From the NCBI RefSeq assembly GCF_027886425.1, contig NZ_CP115671.1, positions 2,666,001 through 2,730,000 on the forward strand: a DNA stretch of 64,000 nt, read 5' to 3'. Source of the stretch: Brevundimonas vesicularis (GTDB lineage Bacteria > Pseudomonadota > Alphaproteobacteria > Caulobacterales > Caulobacteraceae). The translations under genes and the position numbers were made by a program. Under the pieces are notes generated by a model. That model was given only the letters and a program-made list of their open reading frames with translations, was not told where the DNA came from and did no database searches. The first letter of the stretch is position 1. The number at the start of each line of letters is the position of its first letter. This document shows positions 41,244 through 50,007 of this stretch, in pieces.

Positions 41244-41701
41244 CCGAGCTGACCGCCGTATCGTCGCCGCGTCCCTCCTTGGCGGTCCTCCCACGCCTGG
41301 CCCAGGCTGCGATCCCCCTGTCGGTGCTCAGCCTGATCGCGCGTGTATCGATCGCGGCGGTCTTTTTCCTCTCCGGCCGGACAAAGGTGGAGGGCCTGCT
41401 GACCGTCACCGACAGCACCTATGCTCTGTTCGCCGAGGAATACCGACTGCCTTTGATCCCCAGCGATATCGCCGCCCACCTGGCGACCTATTCAGAACAT
41501 CTGTTCCCGATCCTGCTGGTGCTCGGCCTCGGCGCCCGCTTCGCCGCGCTCGCGCTTCTGGGCATGACCATAGTGATCGAGGTTTTCGTCTACCCCCTCG
41601 GTTGGCCGACCCACCTGCTCTGGGCGACGGTGCTGCTCCACATCATCAGGTTCGGTGCCGGGCCGATCAGCCTTGATCATTGGCTGAGCCGGAGAAGCTA
41701 G
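41240..41701 (+). CDS. DoxX-family membrane protein of the bufferin operon
   Basis: The 153-residue protein has four hydrophobic segments and the DoxX features RVSIAAVFFLSGRTKVEGLL and YPLGWPTHLLWATVLL. DoxX genes commonly end DUF2282-DUF692-DUF2063 operons. Its role may be redox or quinone-linked; this is not settled. Its start overlaps the bufC stop (ATGA). The last base is 28 bases from the convergent lipoprotein gene. Confidence 0.88.
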   Translation: MTELTAVSSPRPSLAVLPRLAQAAIPLSVLSLIARVSIAAVFFLSGRTKVEGLLTVTDSTYALFAEEYRLPLIPSDIAAHLATYSEHLFPILLVLGLGARFAALALLGMTIVIEVFVYPLGWPTHLLWATVLLHIIRFGAGPISLDHWLSRRS

Positions 41702-41729
41702 ACCTCGACGCGTTCTCAACACACGCCGC

Positions 41730-42227
41730 TCACTTTACACAGATGCGCGCGCGATCGTTGATCCAGCAGTCGCCGTCCAGGCGGACCGTTCCAAGGCGGT
41801 CGCCGGCCTTGTCGTCGTCGGGGTCGGCGTTCCAGGTGGCGTCGGCCGAGCCGTCGGCCATCAGGACGACGACGGCGAAATGCGAGTTCTTGGGCTTGCC
41901 CTCGGACCAGGCGTTCATCGTGTAGCCGCCGTCGCCGAACGGATAGACGAGGCACGGCTCGTCGAGCAGAACCTTGCCGTCGACCGAGAGATAGCAGGAC
42001 TTGCGCGACGCCGCAGGCGTCGCGGATGCCGACGACGACGTGGCGGGGCTGGAGCCTGTCTTCGCCGGGTCCGCAGGCGGTGCTGTCGGCTCTGGTGCGG
42101 ACGGCGCGGGGGTCTGCGTCGCGTCAGCTGGCCGAGGCGCGCCGGCGTCCTGACCACAGGCCGCCGCAGCGGCCGACAGCATCAGGGCGGCGATCAGGCT
42201 GAGCGATCGTGAAGGAGTTGATGTCAC
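41730..42227 (-). CDS. Putative lipoprotein
   Basis: The 165-residue protein begins with GTG at 42227 preceded by GGAGG. The signal sequence ends in a lipobox (SAAAAACGQ), so it should be lipidated at that Cys. A low-complexity Pro/Ala/Thr/Ser linker follows, then a C-terminal globular part with CYLSVDGKVLLDEPCLVYPF, FAVVVLMADGSADATWN and GDCWINDRARICVK; four Cys could form two disulfides. I do not know the family. It converges on the DoxX gene and is divergent from the GAF protein. Confidence 0.75.
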   Translation of the reverse strand: MTSTPSRSLSLIAALMLSAAAAACGQDAGAPRPADATQTPAPSAPEPTAPPADPAKTGSSPATSSSASATPAASRKSCYLSVDGKVLLDEPCLVYPFGDGGYTMNAWSEGKPKNSHFAVVVLMADGSADATWNADPDDDKAGDRLGTVRLDGDCWINDRARICVK

Positions 42228-42370
42228 GCGAGCCTCCGTCGTTGTCTCCCAGCGCCAACACGGGGGCGCACGGAACCGTTCCCGGCGAGACGGCGGCGAA
42301 TGACGGCGCCCCTCCCCTTCGGCCGGCCGCTCGCCTATATCGCCAGCCTGTCCCGCTCCGGAGTTTTCCC

Positions 42371-42868
42371 ATGGCCTATGTCGCCCGCAACGATCGTCCC
42401 GCCGACAAGGCGGCGCGCTATCTGGAGGTCGAGGCGGAAGTCCTGGCCGTGCTGGACGGCGAGCCGAATGTGACGGCGCGAATGGCGACGGTGGCGTCGA
42501 TGCTGGCCGATGCGTTCGAGCACTATTTCTGGACCGGCTTCTATGTCGTGGCGCCGGACAAGGCGGACGAACTGGTGGTCGGGCCTTACCAGGGGACGCT
42601 GGGGTGCCTGCGCATCGCGTTCGGGCGCGGGGTGTGCGGCGCGGCCGCAGCGACCGGCCAGACGCAGTTGGTCGAGGACGTGCACGCCTTCCCCGGCCAT
42701 ATCGCCTGCGACAGCCGTTCGGCCAGCGAGATCGTGGTGCCCGTGCGCGACGCATCCGGCGCTCTGATCGCGGTGTTCGACGTGGATGCGACGACGCCGG
42801 CCGCCTTCGATACGGACGATCAGGAGGCGCTGGAGCGGTTGATGGCGAAGGTGTTCGCCGACGCTTGA
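42371..42868 (+). CDS. msrC: Free methionine-(R)-sulfoxide reductase (GAF domain)
   Basis: The 165-residue cytoplasmic enzyme is a GAF domain protein that reduces free Met-(R)-sulfoxide. The three conserved Cys are C79 and C89 (GCLRIAFGRGVCG) and C113 (HIACDS), with the same spacing as in E. coli fRMsr (84, 94, 118). The FWTGFYVV and LIAVFDVD segments complete the fold. The ATG at 42371 gives the family start AYVARND. It is followed after about 60 bases by an SDR gene. Confidence 0.9.
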   Translation: MAYVARNDRPADKAARYLEVEAEVLAVLDGEPNVTARMATVASMLADAFEHYFWTGFYVVAPDKADELVVGPYQGTLGCLRIAFGRGVCGAAAATGQTQLVEDVHAFPGHIACDSRSASEIVVPVRDASGALIAVFDVDATTPAAFDTDDQEALERLMAKVFADA

Positions 42869-42927
42869 TCGGGCCGGTTGATCCGGCCGCAGCCGGCTCT
42901 ATGGTCCCCGGCGACATGGAGGAGCGG

Positions 42928-43605
42928 ATGATGCAGCGGACAGTCGCAATCACGGGCGGACACGGCGTCCTGGGCCGGGCGGTGCTGGAGGCGGCGCTGA
43001 AAGCCGGTTGGCAGGTTGCGGTCATCGACCATGCCTCGGGCCATGCCGCGCCCGACGGCGTGCTGGAGGTCGGCGGGGTCGATCTGACGGACGCCGGCCA
43101 GGCGCAGAAGGCCGTCGATGCGGTGATCGCGCGGTTCGGGCGGCTGGACGCCCTGTTGAACATCGCCGGCGGCTTCGTCTGGCAGACGACCGACGATGCG
43201 GAACCGGCCTGGGACCGGATGCACGCGCTGAACGTCACCACCGCCGTGAACGCCAGCCGCGCGGCGCTGGATGCGCTGAAGGCCTCGCCCGAGGGTCGGA
43301 TCGTCAATGTCGGCTCGGCCGCCGCGCTGAAGGCCGGGGCCGGCATGGGGGCCTATGGCGCAGCCAAGGCCGGGGTCCACGCCCTGACCCAGGCGCTGGC
43401 CGAGGAGCTGAAGACGACAAAGGTAACGGTCAACGCCGTCCTGCCGTCGATCATCGATACGCCAGCGAACCGCAAGGACATGCCCGACGCCGATCCGGCC
43501 ACCTGGGTCGCGCCAGCCGATCTGGCGGCGGTGATCCTGTTCCTGGCCTCGCCCAACAGCCGCGCCATGACCGGCGCCCTGGTGCCCGTTACGGGCCGCG
43601 TCTGA
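42928..43605 (+). CDS. Short-chain dehydrogenase/reductase
   Basis: The 225-residue protein is a classical SDR: the NAD(P)-binding GGHGVLGRAV loop near the N-terminus, NIAGG, the catalytic Ser of NVGSAAAL and the YGAAK Tyr-Lys pair. It has a shorter substrate loop than many SDRs. Substrate not known. GGAGG precedes the ATG. Its stop codon overlaps the next start (TGATG), so it is coupled to a CitE-like lyase. Confidence 0.88.
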   Translation: MMQRTVAITGGHGVLGRAVLEAALKAGWQVAVIDHASGHAAPDGVLEVGGVDLTDAGQAQKAVDAVIARFGRLDALLNIAGGFVWQTTDDAEPAWDRMHALNVTTAVNASRAALDALKASPEGRIVNVGSAAALKAGAGMGAYGAAKAGVHALTQALAEELKTTKVTVNAVLPSIIDTPANRKDMPDADPATWVAPADLAAVILFLASPNSRAMTGALVPVTGRV

Positions 43606-44441
43606 TGCGCAGCCACCGGGTCCGCAGCGTCCTTTATCTGCCGGCCTCGAATGCGCGGGCGATTGAGAAGGCGCGGACGCTGGATTGCGATGTCGCCGTG
43701 CTGGACCTGGAAGACGCCGTGGCGCCTGAGGCCAAGGCTGACGCCCGCGAAGCCGCCGTCGCGGCGGTTCGCAGCGGTGGATTCGGGCCGCGCCTGGGCG
43801 TGCGGATCAACGGTCTGGACACCGACTGGGGGCTGGACGATCTGGCGGCGATGAAGGCGGCGGGGGCCACGCTGGTCGTCGCGCCCAAGGTGGAGAGGCC
43901 CGAGGCCGTGCACGCCCTGTCCGCCGGCTTGGCCAAGGGCTGCGCCCTGTGGGCCATGATCGAGACGCCGCGCGCGCTGATGGCCCTGGCCGACATCGCC
44001 ACGTCGGATGGGGCGCTGGACGGGCTGATGCTGGGGGTCAACGACCTCGCCAAGGCGTTGGGGACGGGGGCGTCGCCGGATCGCGAACCGTTCAAACCGT
44101 GGCTGGCCATGCTGGTCGCCGCCGCGCGGGCCAACGGACTGCTGGCCATCGACGGCGTGTTCAACCGGATCGACGATGCTGAAGGCCTGGCGGCCGAGGC
44201 ATTGCAGGGGCGACTGTACGGGTTCGACGGCAAGAGCCTGATCCACCCGTCGCAGATCGCGGCCGCCAACGCCGCCTTCTCGCCGTCCGAAGCCGAGATC
44301 GCCGATGCGCGAGCGATCGTCGCCGCCTTCGACGCACCAGACGCCGAGGGGCGGGGGGCGATCCGCGTGAACGGGGCGATGGTCGAACGACTGCATCTGG
44401 AGCAGGCGAAGGCCTTGCTGGCGCGGGCGGATCGGGCCTAG
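43605..44441 (+). CDS. HpcH/HpaI aldolase / CitE-like lyase family protein
   Basis: The 278-residue protein has the CitE-type TIM barrel: RSVLYLPASNARAIEKA, DLEDAVAPEAK, RINGLDTDWG with the metal-binding Glu in IETPRAL, and a C-terminal SLIHPSQIAAAN. Such enzymes include beta-methylmalyl-CoA and malyl-CoA lyases and CitE-like proteins of unknown substrate. Its ATG overlaps the SDR stop codon, suggesting a shared pathway in CoA-ester or acid metabolism; this is inference. Confidence 0.88.
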   Translation: MRSHRVRSVLYLPASNARAIEKARTLDCDVAVLDLEDAVAPEAKADAREAAVAAVRSGGFGPRLGVRINGLDTDWGLDDLAAMKAAGATLVVAPKVERPEAVHALSAGLAKGCALWAMIETPRALMALADIATSDGALDGLMLGVNDLAKALGTGASPDREPFKPWLAMLVAAARANGLLAIDGVFNRIDDAEGLAAEALQGRLYGFDGKSLIHPSQIAAANAAFSPSEAEIADARAIVAAFDAPDAEGRGAIRVNGAMVERLHLEQAKALLARADRA

Positions 44442-44493
44442 TCGCGTCGACGCAACCGCCGTAAAGCTCGCCTCGAACCTCAGCGGACCCGCC

Positions 44494-46548
44494 TTGCCCC
44501 TACCCTCCGACACGCCTTCGAAAATCCCGGCCTGGGTCTGCGCGCCCGGCGTGCTGAAGGTCCCGTTCCTCGACGTGTTTCTGGCCGACTACGACCTGCG
44601 TCGGTTGCCGAGCGACGATGTGCAGGCGGTGCTGGGCTGGGGGATGAAGCCGACGGCGGCGGCGGGGCGACGGTGGGCCGAGAAGAACGGGCGGCCCTAT
44701 GGGGCGCTGGAGGATGGGTTTTTGCGTTCGGTCGGCATCGGCGAGGCGGGCGCGACGAGCCTCAGCCTGATCGTCGATGACCTGGGCGTCTATTATGATG
44801 CGACGCGGGCCAGCCGGCTGGAGCATCTGATCCAGACGGCGGACGACTGGTGCGACGCGGCCATGATCGGGCGGGCGCGCGGGCTGATCGACCGGATCGT
44901 GGCTTCGGGCGTGTCCAAGACCAATATGGGCGGGCCGCTGGATCCGGGCCTGCTGAAGCCCGGCCGCCGCGTGCTGATCGTGGACCAGACGTTCGGCGAC
45001 GCCTCAATCGCCTATGGCCTCGCGACGGCCCGGAGCTTTGACGAGATGATCGCGGCCGCCCGCCGCGACGAGCCGGACGCCCAGTTGATCGTGAAACGCC
45101 ACCCAGCCGTGGCGGCAGGCCGGAAGCGCGGATGTGTGACGGACCTGACGGGCGTCACCCTGGTGGACGCAGATGTGCGGCCAGCCGACCTGCTGGCGGC
45201 GGTGGATGCGGTCTATTGCGTCACCTCGGCGCTGGGGTTCGAGGCCCTGTTGCGAGGGCTGCCGGTGCGGTGCTTCGGTGCGCCCTTCTATTCCGGCTGG
45301 GGTCTGACGACCGATGCAGTCCAGACGGGGCGGCGCGGCGTCGCGCGGTCGATCGAACAGGTCGCCGCCGCCGCCCTGATCGCCTACAGCCGCTATGTCG
45401 ATCCAGTGACGGGCGAGCGATGCGAGGCCGAACAGGCGCTGGAGCGATTGATCGCGCTGCGCGACCGGGCCGACCGGCTGGCGGGCTCGTGGTCGGCGGT
45501 GGGGTTTGCGCCCGCCAAGCGTCCGCCGGTGCGCCGCCTGCTGAACTCGCCCAAGGCGTCGATGCGCTATTTCATGTCGCCGTCGCGCGCCGCCGCCCAT
45601 GCCAAGGCGACCGATGGGCGGCTGATCTGGTGGGCGGGCAAGGAGAGCGAGGCGACGCGCCAGGCTGCGGCCGCGTTCAGCGGCCCGACGGTGCGGATGG
45701 AGGACGGCTTCATCCGTTCGCGGGGCCTGGGGTCCGACTTCGTCGGCGCCCTGTCGGTCGCCCTTGACGATCAGGGCGTCTATTACGATCCGTCGCGGCC
45801 CTCGCGGCTGGAGACCCTGATCGAGACCTCGGACCTGTCGCCGGTGCAGCTGGCGCGGGCCGCCGCCTTGCGGACGCGCGTGGTCGATGCCGGCCTGTCG
45901 AAATACAATCTGAGGGGTCAGGCGCCGACGGATTGGCCTGTTGATCGCGACATCCTGCTGGTCGTCGGTCAGGTCGAGAACGACAAGTCGATCCTGCTGG
46001 GCTGTGCACCGGATCTGAACACCAATTCGGCGCTGGTGGAGGCGGCGCGGCGCGACCATCCGGACGCCTTTCTGGTCTATCGCAATCACCCCGACGTGCT
46101 GGCGGGCAACCGGCCGGGGCGGCTGGACGCCGGGGCCATGGCCTCGGTCGACGCCGTGGGCGACGGGCTGGATATCGTCGACTGTCTGAACGCCTGTCGG
46201 CGGGTGGCGACCCTGACCTCCCTGACCGGGTACGAGGCCCTGATGCGGGGCAAGGCGGTGTCTGTCTATGGCCGGCCTTTCTATGCCGGATGGGGACTGA
46301 CCGACGATCGGCTGACCTTCGAGCGCCGCAGCCGCCGCGCCGGCGTCGATCACCTGGTCCACGCCGCCCTGATCGCCTATCCCCTCTATGTCACGCCCGA
46401 GGGCTGGCCCTGCGAGGCCGAGGATCTGGTGGACCGGCTGATCGCCGCGCGCAACCAGCCGACGCCCAAGGCGCCGCGCGGCCAGGTGCAGCGCTGGGCC
46501 GCCGGTATCATCGCCAGTCTCGACCGCAAGCCGCCGCCGTCCTATTGA
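44494..46548 (+). CDS. Capsular polysaccharide KpsC-like Kdo transferase
   Basis: The 684-residue protein carries two tandem capsule-synthesis domains (about residues 10-330 and 350-680), each with a LEDGFLRSVG / MEDGFIRSRG motif, a GVYYDATRASRLE / GVYYDPSRPSRLE segment and a CVTSALGFEALLRG / LTSLTGYEALMRG end. KpsC makes the beta-Kdo linker of group 2 capsules in the cytoplasm. No other capsule genes are in the window. The TTG at 44494 lacks a good ribosome-binding site, so the start is uncertain. Two structured repeats follow its stop. Confidence 0.85.
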   Translation: MPLPSDTPSKIPAWVCAPGVLKVPFLDVFLADYDLRRLPSDDVQAVLGWGMKPTAAAGRRWAEKNGRPYGALEDGFLRSVGIGEAGATSLSLIVDDLGVYYDATRASRLEHLIQTADDWCDAAMIGRARGLIDRIVASGVSKTNMGGPLDPGLLKPGRRVLIVDQTFGDASIAYGLATARSFDEMIAAARRDEPDAQLIVKRHPAVAAGRKRGCVTDLTGVTLVDADVRPADLLAAVDAVYCVTSALGFEALLRGLPVRCFGAPFYSGWGLTTDAVQTGRRGVARSIEQVAAAALIAYSRYVDPVTGERCEAEQALERLIALRDRADRLAGSWSAVGFAPAKRPPVRRLLNSPKASMRYFMSPSRAAAHAKATDGRLIWWAGKESEATRQAAAAFSGPTVRMEDGFIRSRGLGSDFVGALSVALDDQGVYYDPSRPSRLETLIETSDLSPVQLARAAALRTRVVDAGLSKYNLRGQAPTDWPVDRDILLVVGQVENDKSILLGCAPDLNTNSALVEAARRDHPDAFLVYRNHPDVLAGNRPGRLDAGAMASVDAVGDGLDIVDCLNACRRVATLTSLTGYEALMRGKAVSVYGRPFYAGWGLTDDRLTFERRSRRAGVDHLVHAALIAYPLYVTPEGWPCEAEDLVDRLIAARNQPTPKAPRGQVQRWAAGIIASLDRKPPPSY

Positions 46549-46572
46549 CGCGTTCTGATAGGAAACGGACTG

Positions 46573-46654
46573 TCCTCAAGCAGCTAGGTCCCGCGGGCCG
46601 AGCGATAGGAACACACTCCTCAAGCAGCGAGACGCCGCGCGTTGAGCGATAGGA
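46573..46654. repeat. Two tandem hairpins with the conserved internal loop, before KAS III
   Basis: Copies at 46573-46610 and 46617-46654 read TCCT-CAAGCA-inner stem-GAT-AGGA, the same architecture as the three copies at 19698-19811 but with different stem sequences. The AGGA arm of the second copy is the ribosome-binding site of the KAS III gene (GTG at 46663). Neither copy has a T-run on the minus strand. Confidence 0.75.
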
Positions 46655-46662
46655 ACAAAAAA

Positions 46663-47817
46663 GTGTCGAATGCAGTGATCGCCGCCACCGGCCTCTTCAC
46701 CCCCGAACAGTCGGTCTCGAACGCCGAACTGGTCGAGAGCTACAACACCTGGGCCGACGGCTGGAACGCACGCCACGCCGCCCAGATCGAGGCCGGCGAG
46801 TTGGAGGCCAAGTCGCACTCCTCGCCCGAGTTCATCGAGAAGGCGTCGGGCATCAAGAGCCGGTTCGTGCTGGACAAGGCCGGGATCATCGATCCCGAGC
46901 GGATGGCGCCGAACCTGGCCGAACGCTCCAATGACGAAATCTCGATCCTGGCCGAGATGGCGGTCAAGGCGGCGCGTCAGGCGATCGAGGCGTGGGGCAA
47001 GCCGGTTTCGGAAATCGGCGCCGTCCTGTGCGCCGCGTCGAACATGCAGCGCGCCTATCCGGCCATGGCCATCGAAGTGCAGCAGGCGCTGGGCATCGAG
47101 GGCTTCGCCTTCGACATGAATGTGGCGTGCAGCTCGGCGACCTTCGGCATCAAGACGGCGGCGGACTTCATCGCCGGCGGCTCGGTCAAGGCGGTGCTGA
47201 TGGTCAACCCGGAGGTCTGTTCGGCGCACCTGAACTTCACCGATCGCGACAGCCATTTCATCTTCGGCGACGTGGCCACCGCGGTGATCGTGGAGTCGTC
47301 GGATACGGCGGGACCGGGCGGCTGGGACGTGCTGGGCACGCGGCTGAAGACGACCTTCTCCAACAATATCCGCAACAACTTCGGCTTCCTGAACCGCAAT
47401 GCGCGCGACACCGCGCATCTGGACAGCCCGGCGGCCGACGACAGCGTCCAGAACGACAAGCTGTTCATCCAGCAGGGCCGCAAGGTCTTCCGCGACGTTG
47501 TGCCGATGGTGTCGGACATGATCGTGGATCACGCCGGCGAACTGGGCCTGGATCCGCACGATCTGAAGCGGCTGTGGCTGCACCAGGCCAACATCAATAT
47601 GAACACGATGATCGGCAAGAAGGTGCTGGGTCGCGAGCCCTCGGCCGATGAGAACGTCATCATCCTGGACGAATACGCCAACACCTCTTCGGCCGGGTCG
47701 ATCATCGCCTTCCACCTGCACAACGACGGGTTCGAGGCGGGCGATACGGGCCTGATCTGCAGCTTTGGCGCCGGCTATTCGGCCGGGACGGTGTTCGTCA
47801 GGAAGCGCGCCGCCTGA
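46663..47817 (+). CDS. Beta-ketoacyl-ACP synthase III family protein
   Basis: The 384-residue thiolase-fold enzyme has the KAS III catalytic triad: C156 (NVACSSATF), H307 (LHQANIN) and N340 (EYANTSSAGS). It condenses an acyl-CoA or acyl-CoA-like primer with malonyl-ACP, but with a longer sequence than FabH (about 320), so it is an OleA/FabH-like paralogue with an unknown product. The GTG at 46663 has AGGA eight bases upstream, inside the second structured repeat; a TTG at 46642 is possible but lies within the hairpin. Confidence 0.88.
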   Translation: MSNAVIAATGLFTPEQSVSNAELVESYNTWADGWNARHAAQIEAGELEAKSHSSPEFIEKASGIKSRFVLDKAGIIDPERMAPNLAERSNDEISILAEMAVKAARQAIEAWGKPVSEIGAVLCAASNMQRAYPAMAIEVQQALGIEGFAFDMNVACSSATFGIKTAADFIAGGSVKAVLMVNPEVCSAHLNFTDRDSHFIFGDVATAVIVESSDTAGPGGWDVLGTRLKTTFSNNIRNNFGFLNRNARDTAHLDSPAADDSVQNDKLFIQQGRKVFRDVVPMVSDMIVDHAGELGLDPHDLKRLWLHQANINMNTMIGKKVLGREPSADENVIILDEYANTSSAGSIIAFHLHNDGFEAGDTGLICSFGAGYSAGTVFVRKRAA

Positions 47818-47821
47818 AGCC

Positions 47822-48283
47822 CTAAAGCCGGGGCAGGAACAGGACGAAGTCCAGGCTCCACAGCCCCGGTCCATTGGCGATCAGCCAGATCAGGATGACC
47901 ATCAGCAAGGTCTCCGGCAGGTCGAAATAGCTGGAGAGGCGATAGCCGAGGCTGGTCCCCTCCACCGAGTTTGACGCCACGGTCACCAGGGCGACCAGGC
48001 TGATGATCAGCAGCACCAGGGCCGCCAGGCTGGTGAACAGGCCCATGATCAGCAGGGCGCCGAAGGCGAACTCGCACATCGAGACGAACTTGGCGGTCTG
48101 GCGCGGCGCCGCGATGCCGGCCTCGACCATCGTCTTGCTCATCTTCTCGGCCTGGGCCGGGGTGAACAGTTTGTAGAAGCCGGACAGGAAGAACATTCCC
48201 CCGACCACGACCCGCGCGATCAGGGGCGCGATGTCCATCAGGGCCGGAACGCCCAGGCCGAGGCCGCGATAGAGGTCGATCAT
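47822..48283 (-). CDS. DoxX-like membrane protein
   Basis: The 153-residue protein has four hydrophobic segments and a DoxX-like start (APLIARVVVGGMFFLSGFYKLF). It converges on the KAS III gene (four bases between stops). The ATG at 48283 follows an upstream GAAGGC; the frame is open a further 12 codons. Substrate and role are unknown. It resembles, but is not closely similar to, the DoxX at 41240. Confidence 0.8.
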   Translation of the reverse strand: MIDLYRGLGLGVPALMDIAPLIARVVVGGMFFLSGFYKLFTPAQAEKMSKTMVEAGIAAPRQTAKFVSMCEFAFGALLIMGLFTSLAALVLLIISLVALVTVASNSVEGTSLGYRLSSYFDLPETLLMVILIWLIANGPGLWSLDFVLFLPRL

Positions 48284-48323
48284 GGGCGAAGGCTCCGCTT
48301 GGAATGGCGAAGCCTTCAATGCC

Positions 48324-49529
48324 CTAGCGACGCGTCGGTTGCTCTGCCGAGGCTTGGGCGGGATGCGTCGCCTTCCATTCCATGGCGCGGCGGATGCGGT
48401 TCTCCACGCTGGGGTGATCGTAGAACAGGAACTCCTCGATCGCCGATGGCGACGGGGCGCGGTATTCGGCGGTCTTGATCAGGGCTTTGGACAGACCGTC
48501 CGGCGCATTGGCGTGAACCAGCGAAAAGTGGTCGGCGTCCTCCTCCATCGTGCGGGTCATGGTGGCGAAGACCGGGGTGCCAAGCACGCCCAGGAAAGCC
48601 AGCACCAAGGCCACGACCGGCAGGCCCGCAGGGTCGGAGATGTCGCCCACGCGATCCGCCCTCAGCAGACGATGCGCCACCGGATACAGCCGGTCGGTCA
48701 GCCAGAAGGCCAGCACCGACAGGAGGACCAGGATGCCGACGGTCCACAGAATGTGCGCCCGGACATAGTGGCCCATCTCGTGGCCGACCACGCCACGCAC
48801 CTCGGCCAGATCCGCGCCCTGTTTGAACATGGTGTCGCTCATCGCGACCCGCGCCGTACCGAACAGGCCCGAGACATTGGCGGTGTAGCGGTCGGACTGT
48901 TTGGAGCCGTTGTAGATGAAGATTTTGTCCGACGGCGTGCCGGTCTGTTTGGCCAGGGTCACGACGGCGTCGCGCACCGGCCCGTTCGGCGCGGGCGCAT
49001 AGGTGTTGAAAATTGGTTCGATCACCAAAGGCGCGAGCACCAGGCCGATGACGATGAAGGCCGCCGTCACGCCGGCCGCCCAGGCCCACCAGAACCGACG
49101 CGCACGTCGGATCAGGGCATAGATCGCCGCCAGCAGCAGTGACGTCGCCACGACCGAGATGGCTGCGCCGATCACGGCCTCGCCCAGCCAGCCGCCCAGG
49201 GCCTGGCTGGTCAGTCCATACTGTTTCTCTCGCCACCAGCCCTGATAGATCGCCCACGGCAGGGTCAGCGCCCAACTAATGGCCGAATAGACCAGGGCGA
49301 CGACGAAACTGGCCAGGATCGGACGACGGCGGCGACGTTCGATCCGGCTGCGGATCACGACCAGCAGGCCGGTGCGCACGATGATCCAGGCGACTAGGGC
49401 CGAAACCAGGAAGCTCCACAGGATCAGCCAATGCGAACCGTGGGTATAGGCGATCGCGCGGGCCGTTTCTTGGGGCGACAAGGTCGCCAGCCATTGGGCC
49501 GTCGCGGCCGCCGGATCGAAATTCGTCAT
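48324..49529 (-). CDS. M48-family metalloprotease (Ste24/CAAX-type)
   Basis: The 401-residue membrane protease has about six membrane helices and a zinc site HEMGH at residues 250-254, with the third ligand in EEDADHFSL. The N-terminal Peptidase_M48_N-like part and the KIFIYNGSKQSDRYTAN segment fit Ste24-like CAAX prenyl endopeptidases; in bacteria substrates are unknown and may be membrane protein fragments. I chose the ATG at 49529, with GGGAGA upstream. It lies 40 bases downstream of the DoxX-like gene in the same direction. Confidence 0.9.
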   Translation of the reverse strand: MTNFDPAAATAQWLATLSPQETARAIAYTHGSHWLILWSFLVSALVAWIIVRTGLLVVIRSRIERRRRRPILASFVVALVYSAISWALTLPWAIYQGWWREKQYGLTSQALGGWLGEAVIGAAISVVATSLLLAAIYALIRRARRFWWAWAAGVTAAFIVIGLVLAPLVIEPIFNTYAPAPNGPVRDAVVTLAKQTGTPSDKIFIYNGSKQSDRYTANVSGLFGTARVAMSDTMFKQGADLAEVRGVVGHEMGHYVRAHILWTVGILVLLSVLAFWLTDRLYPVAHRLLRADRVGDISDPAGLPVVALVLAFLGVLGTPVFATMTRTMEEDADHFSLVHANAPDGLSKALIKTAEYRAPSPSAIEEFLFYDHPSVENRIRRAMEWKATHPAQASAEQPTRR

Positions 49530-49665
49530 GGTTTTCTCCCTTGAGAGAACCAAACCGCGCGACCCGCGTTATGTCAGGTTAATTCGCATCCATGATGATT
49601 CTCGCCCGGCCACGCTTGAATCTTTCACGACTTTTTGTCACGCATTCTCCTGTCGAGAACAGGGG

Positions 49666-49935
49666 ATGTCCCAGATGGCTCACAAGACGCCCAAGCAGGT
49701 CCTGGAAAGCTTGGCTCATGATATCGCCACCGTGTTGAAGAGCATGGGTGGCTCGGCGCATCAGAACATGGTGGTCGATTGCGTGGCGGCGATGAAGCGC
49801 CAGCGCGGCGAGGCGGTCAACCCGCCCGATCTTCGACAAAAGATCATCGAGACCTTTGAATACTATCGCGACTGGTTCGTTCGCCCGTTCGGCGAAGGCT
49901 CGCAGCGTTGGGCCCTGGCTGGCGACTTCGGCTGA
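49666..49935 (+). CDS. Hypothetical small protein
   Basis: The 89-residue protein is predicted helical and soluble (KTPKQVLESLAHDIATVLKSM, DLRQKIIETFEYYRDWF). I do not recognise a family. The ATG at 49666 has a GGGG-rich leader; an in-frame start upstream is less likely because of the non-family N-terminal extension. It sits between divergent M48 and convergent porin genes and has its own transcript. Confidence 0.7.
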   Translation: MSQMAHKTPKQVLESLAHDIATVLKSMGGSAHQNMVVDCVAAMKRQRGEAVNPPDLRQKIIETFEYYRDWFVRPFGEGSQRWALAGDFG

Positions 49936-49952
49936 TTTCGCTGTCCTGAACG

Positions 49953-49983
49953 AAAAAGGCGCGCTCCCTGCGGAGCGCGCCTT
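49953..49983 (-). terminator. Terminator after the porin gene
   Basis: Arms GGCGCGCTCC (49958-49967) and GGAGCGCGCC (49972-49981) with A5 at 49953-49957 give a T-run on the minus strand. It may also stabilise the plus-strand gene end. Confidence 0.85.
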
Positions 49984-50007
49984 CGTCGTTAGGACTGATC
50001 GATCAGA

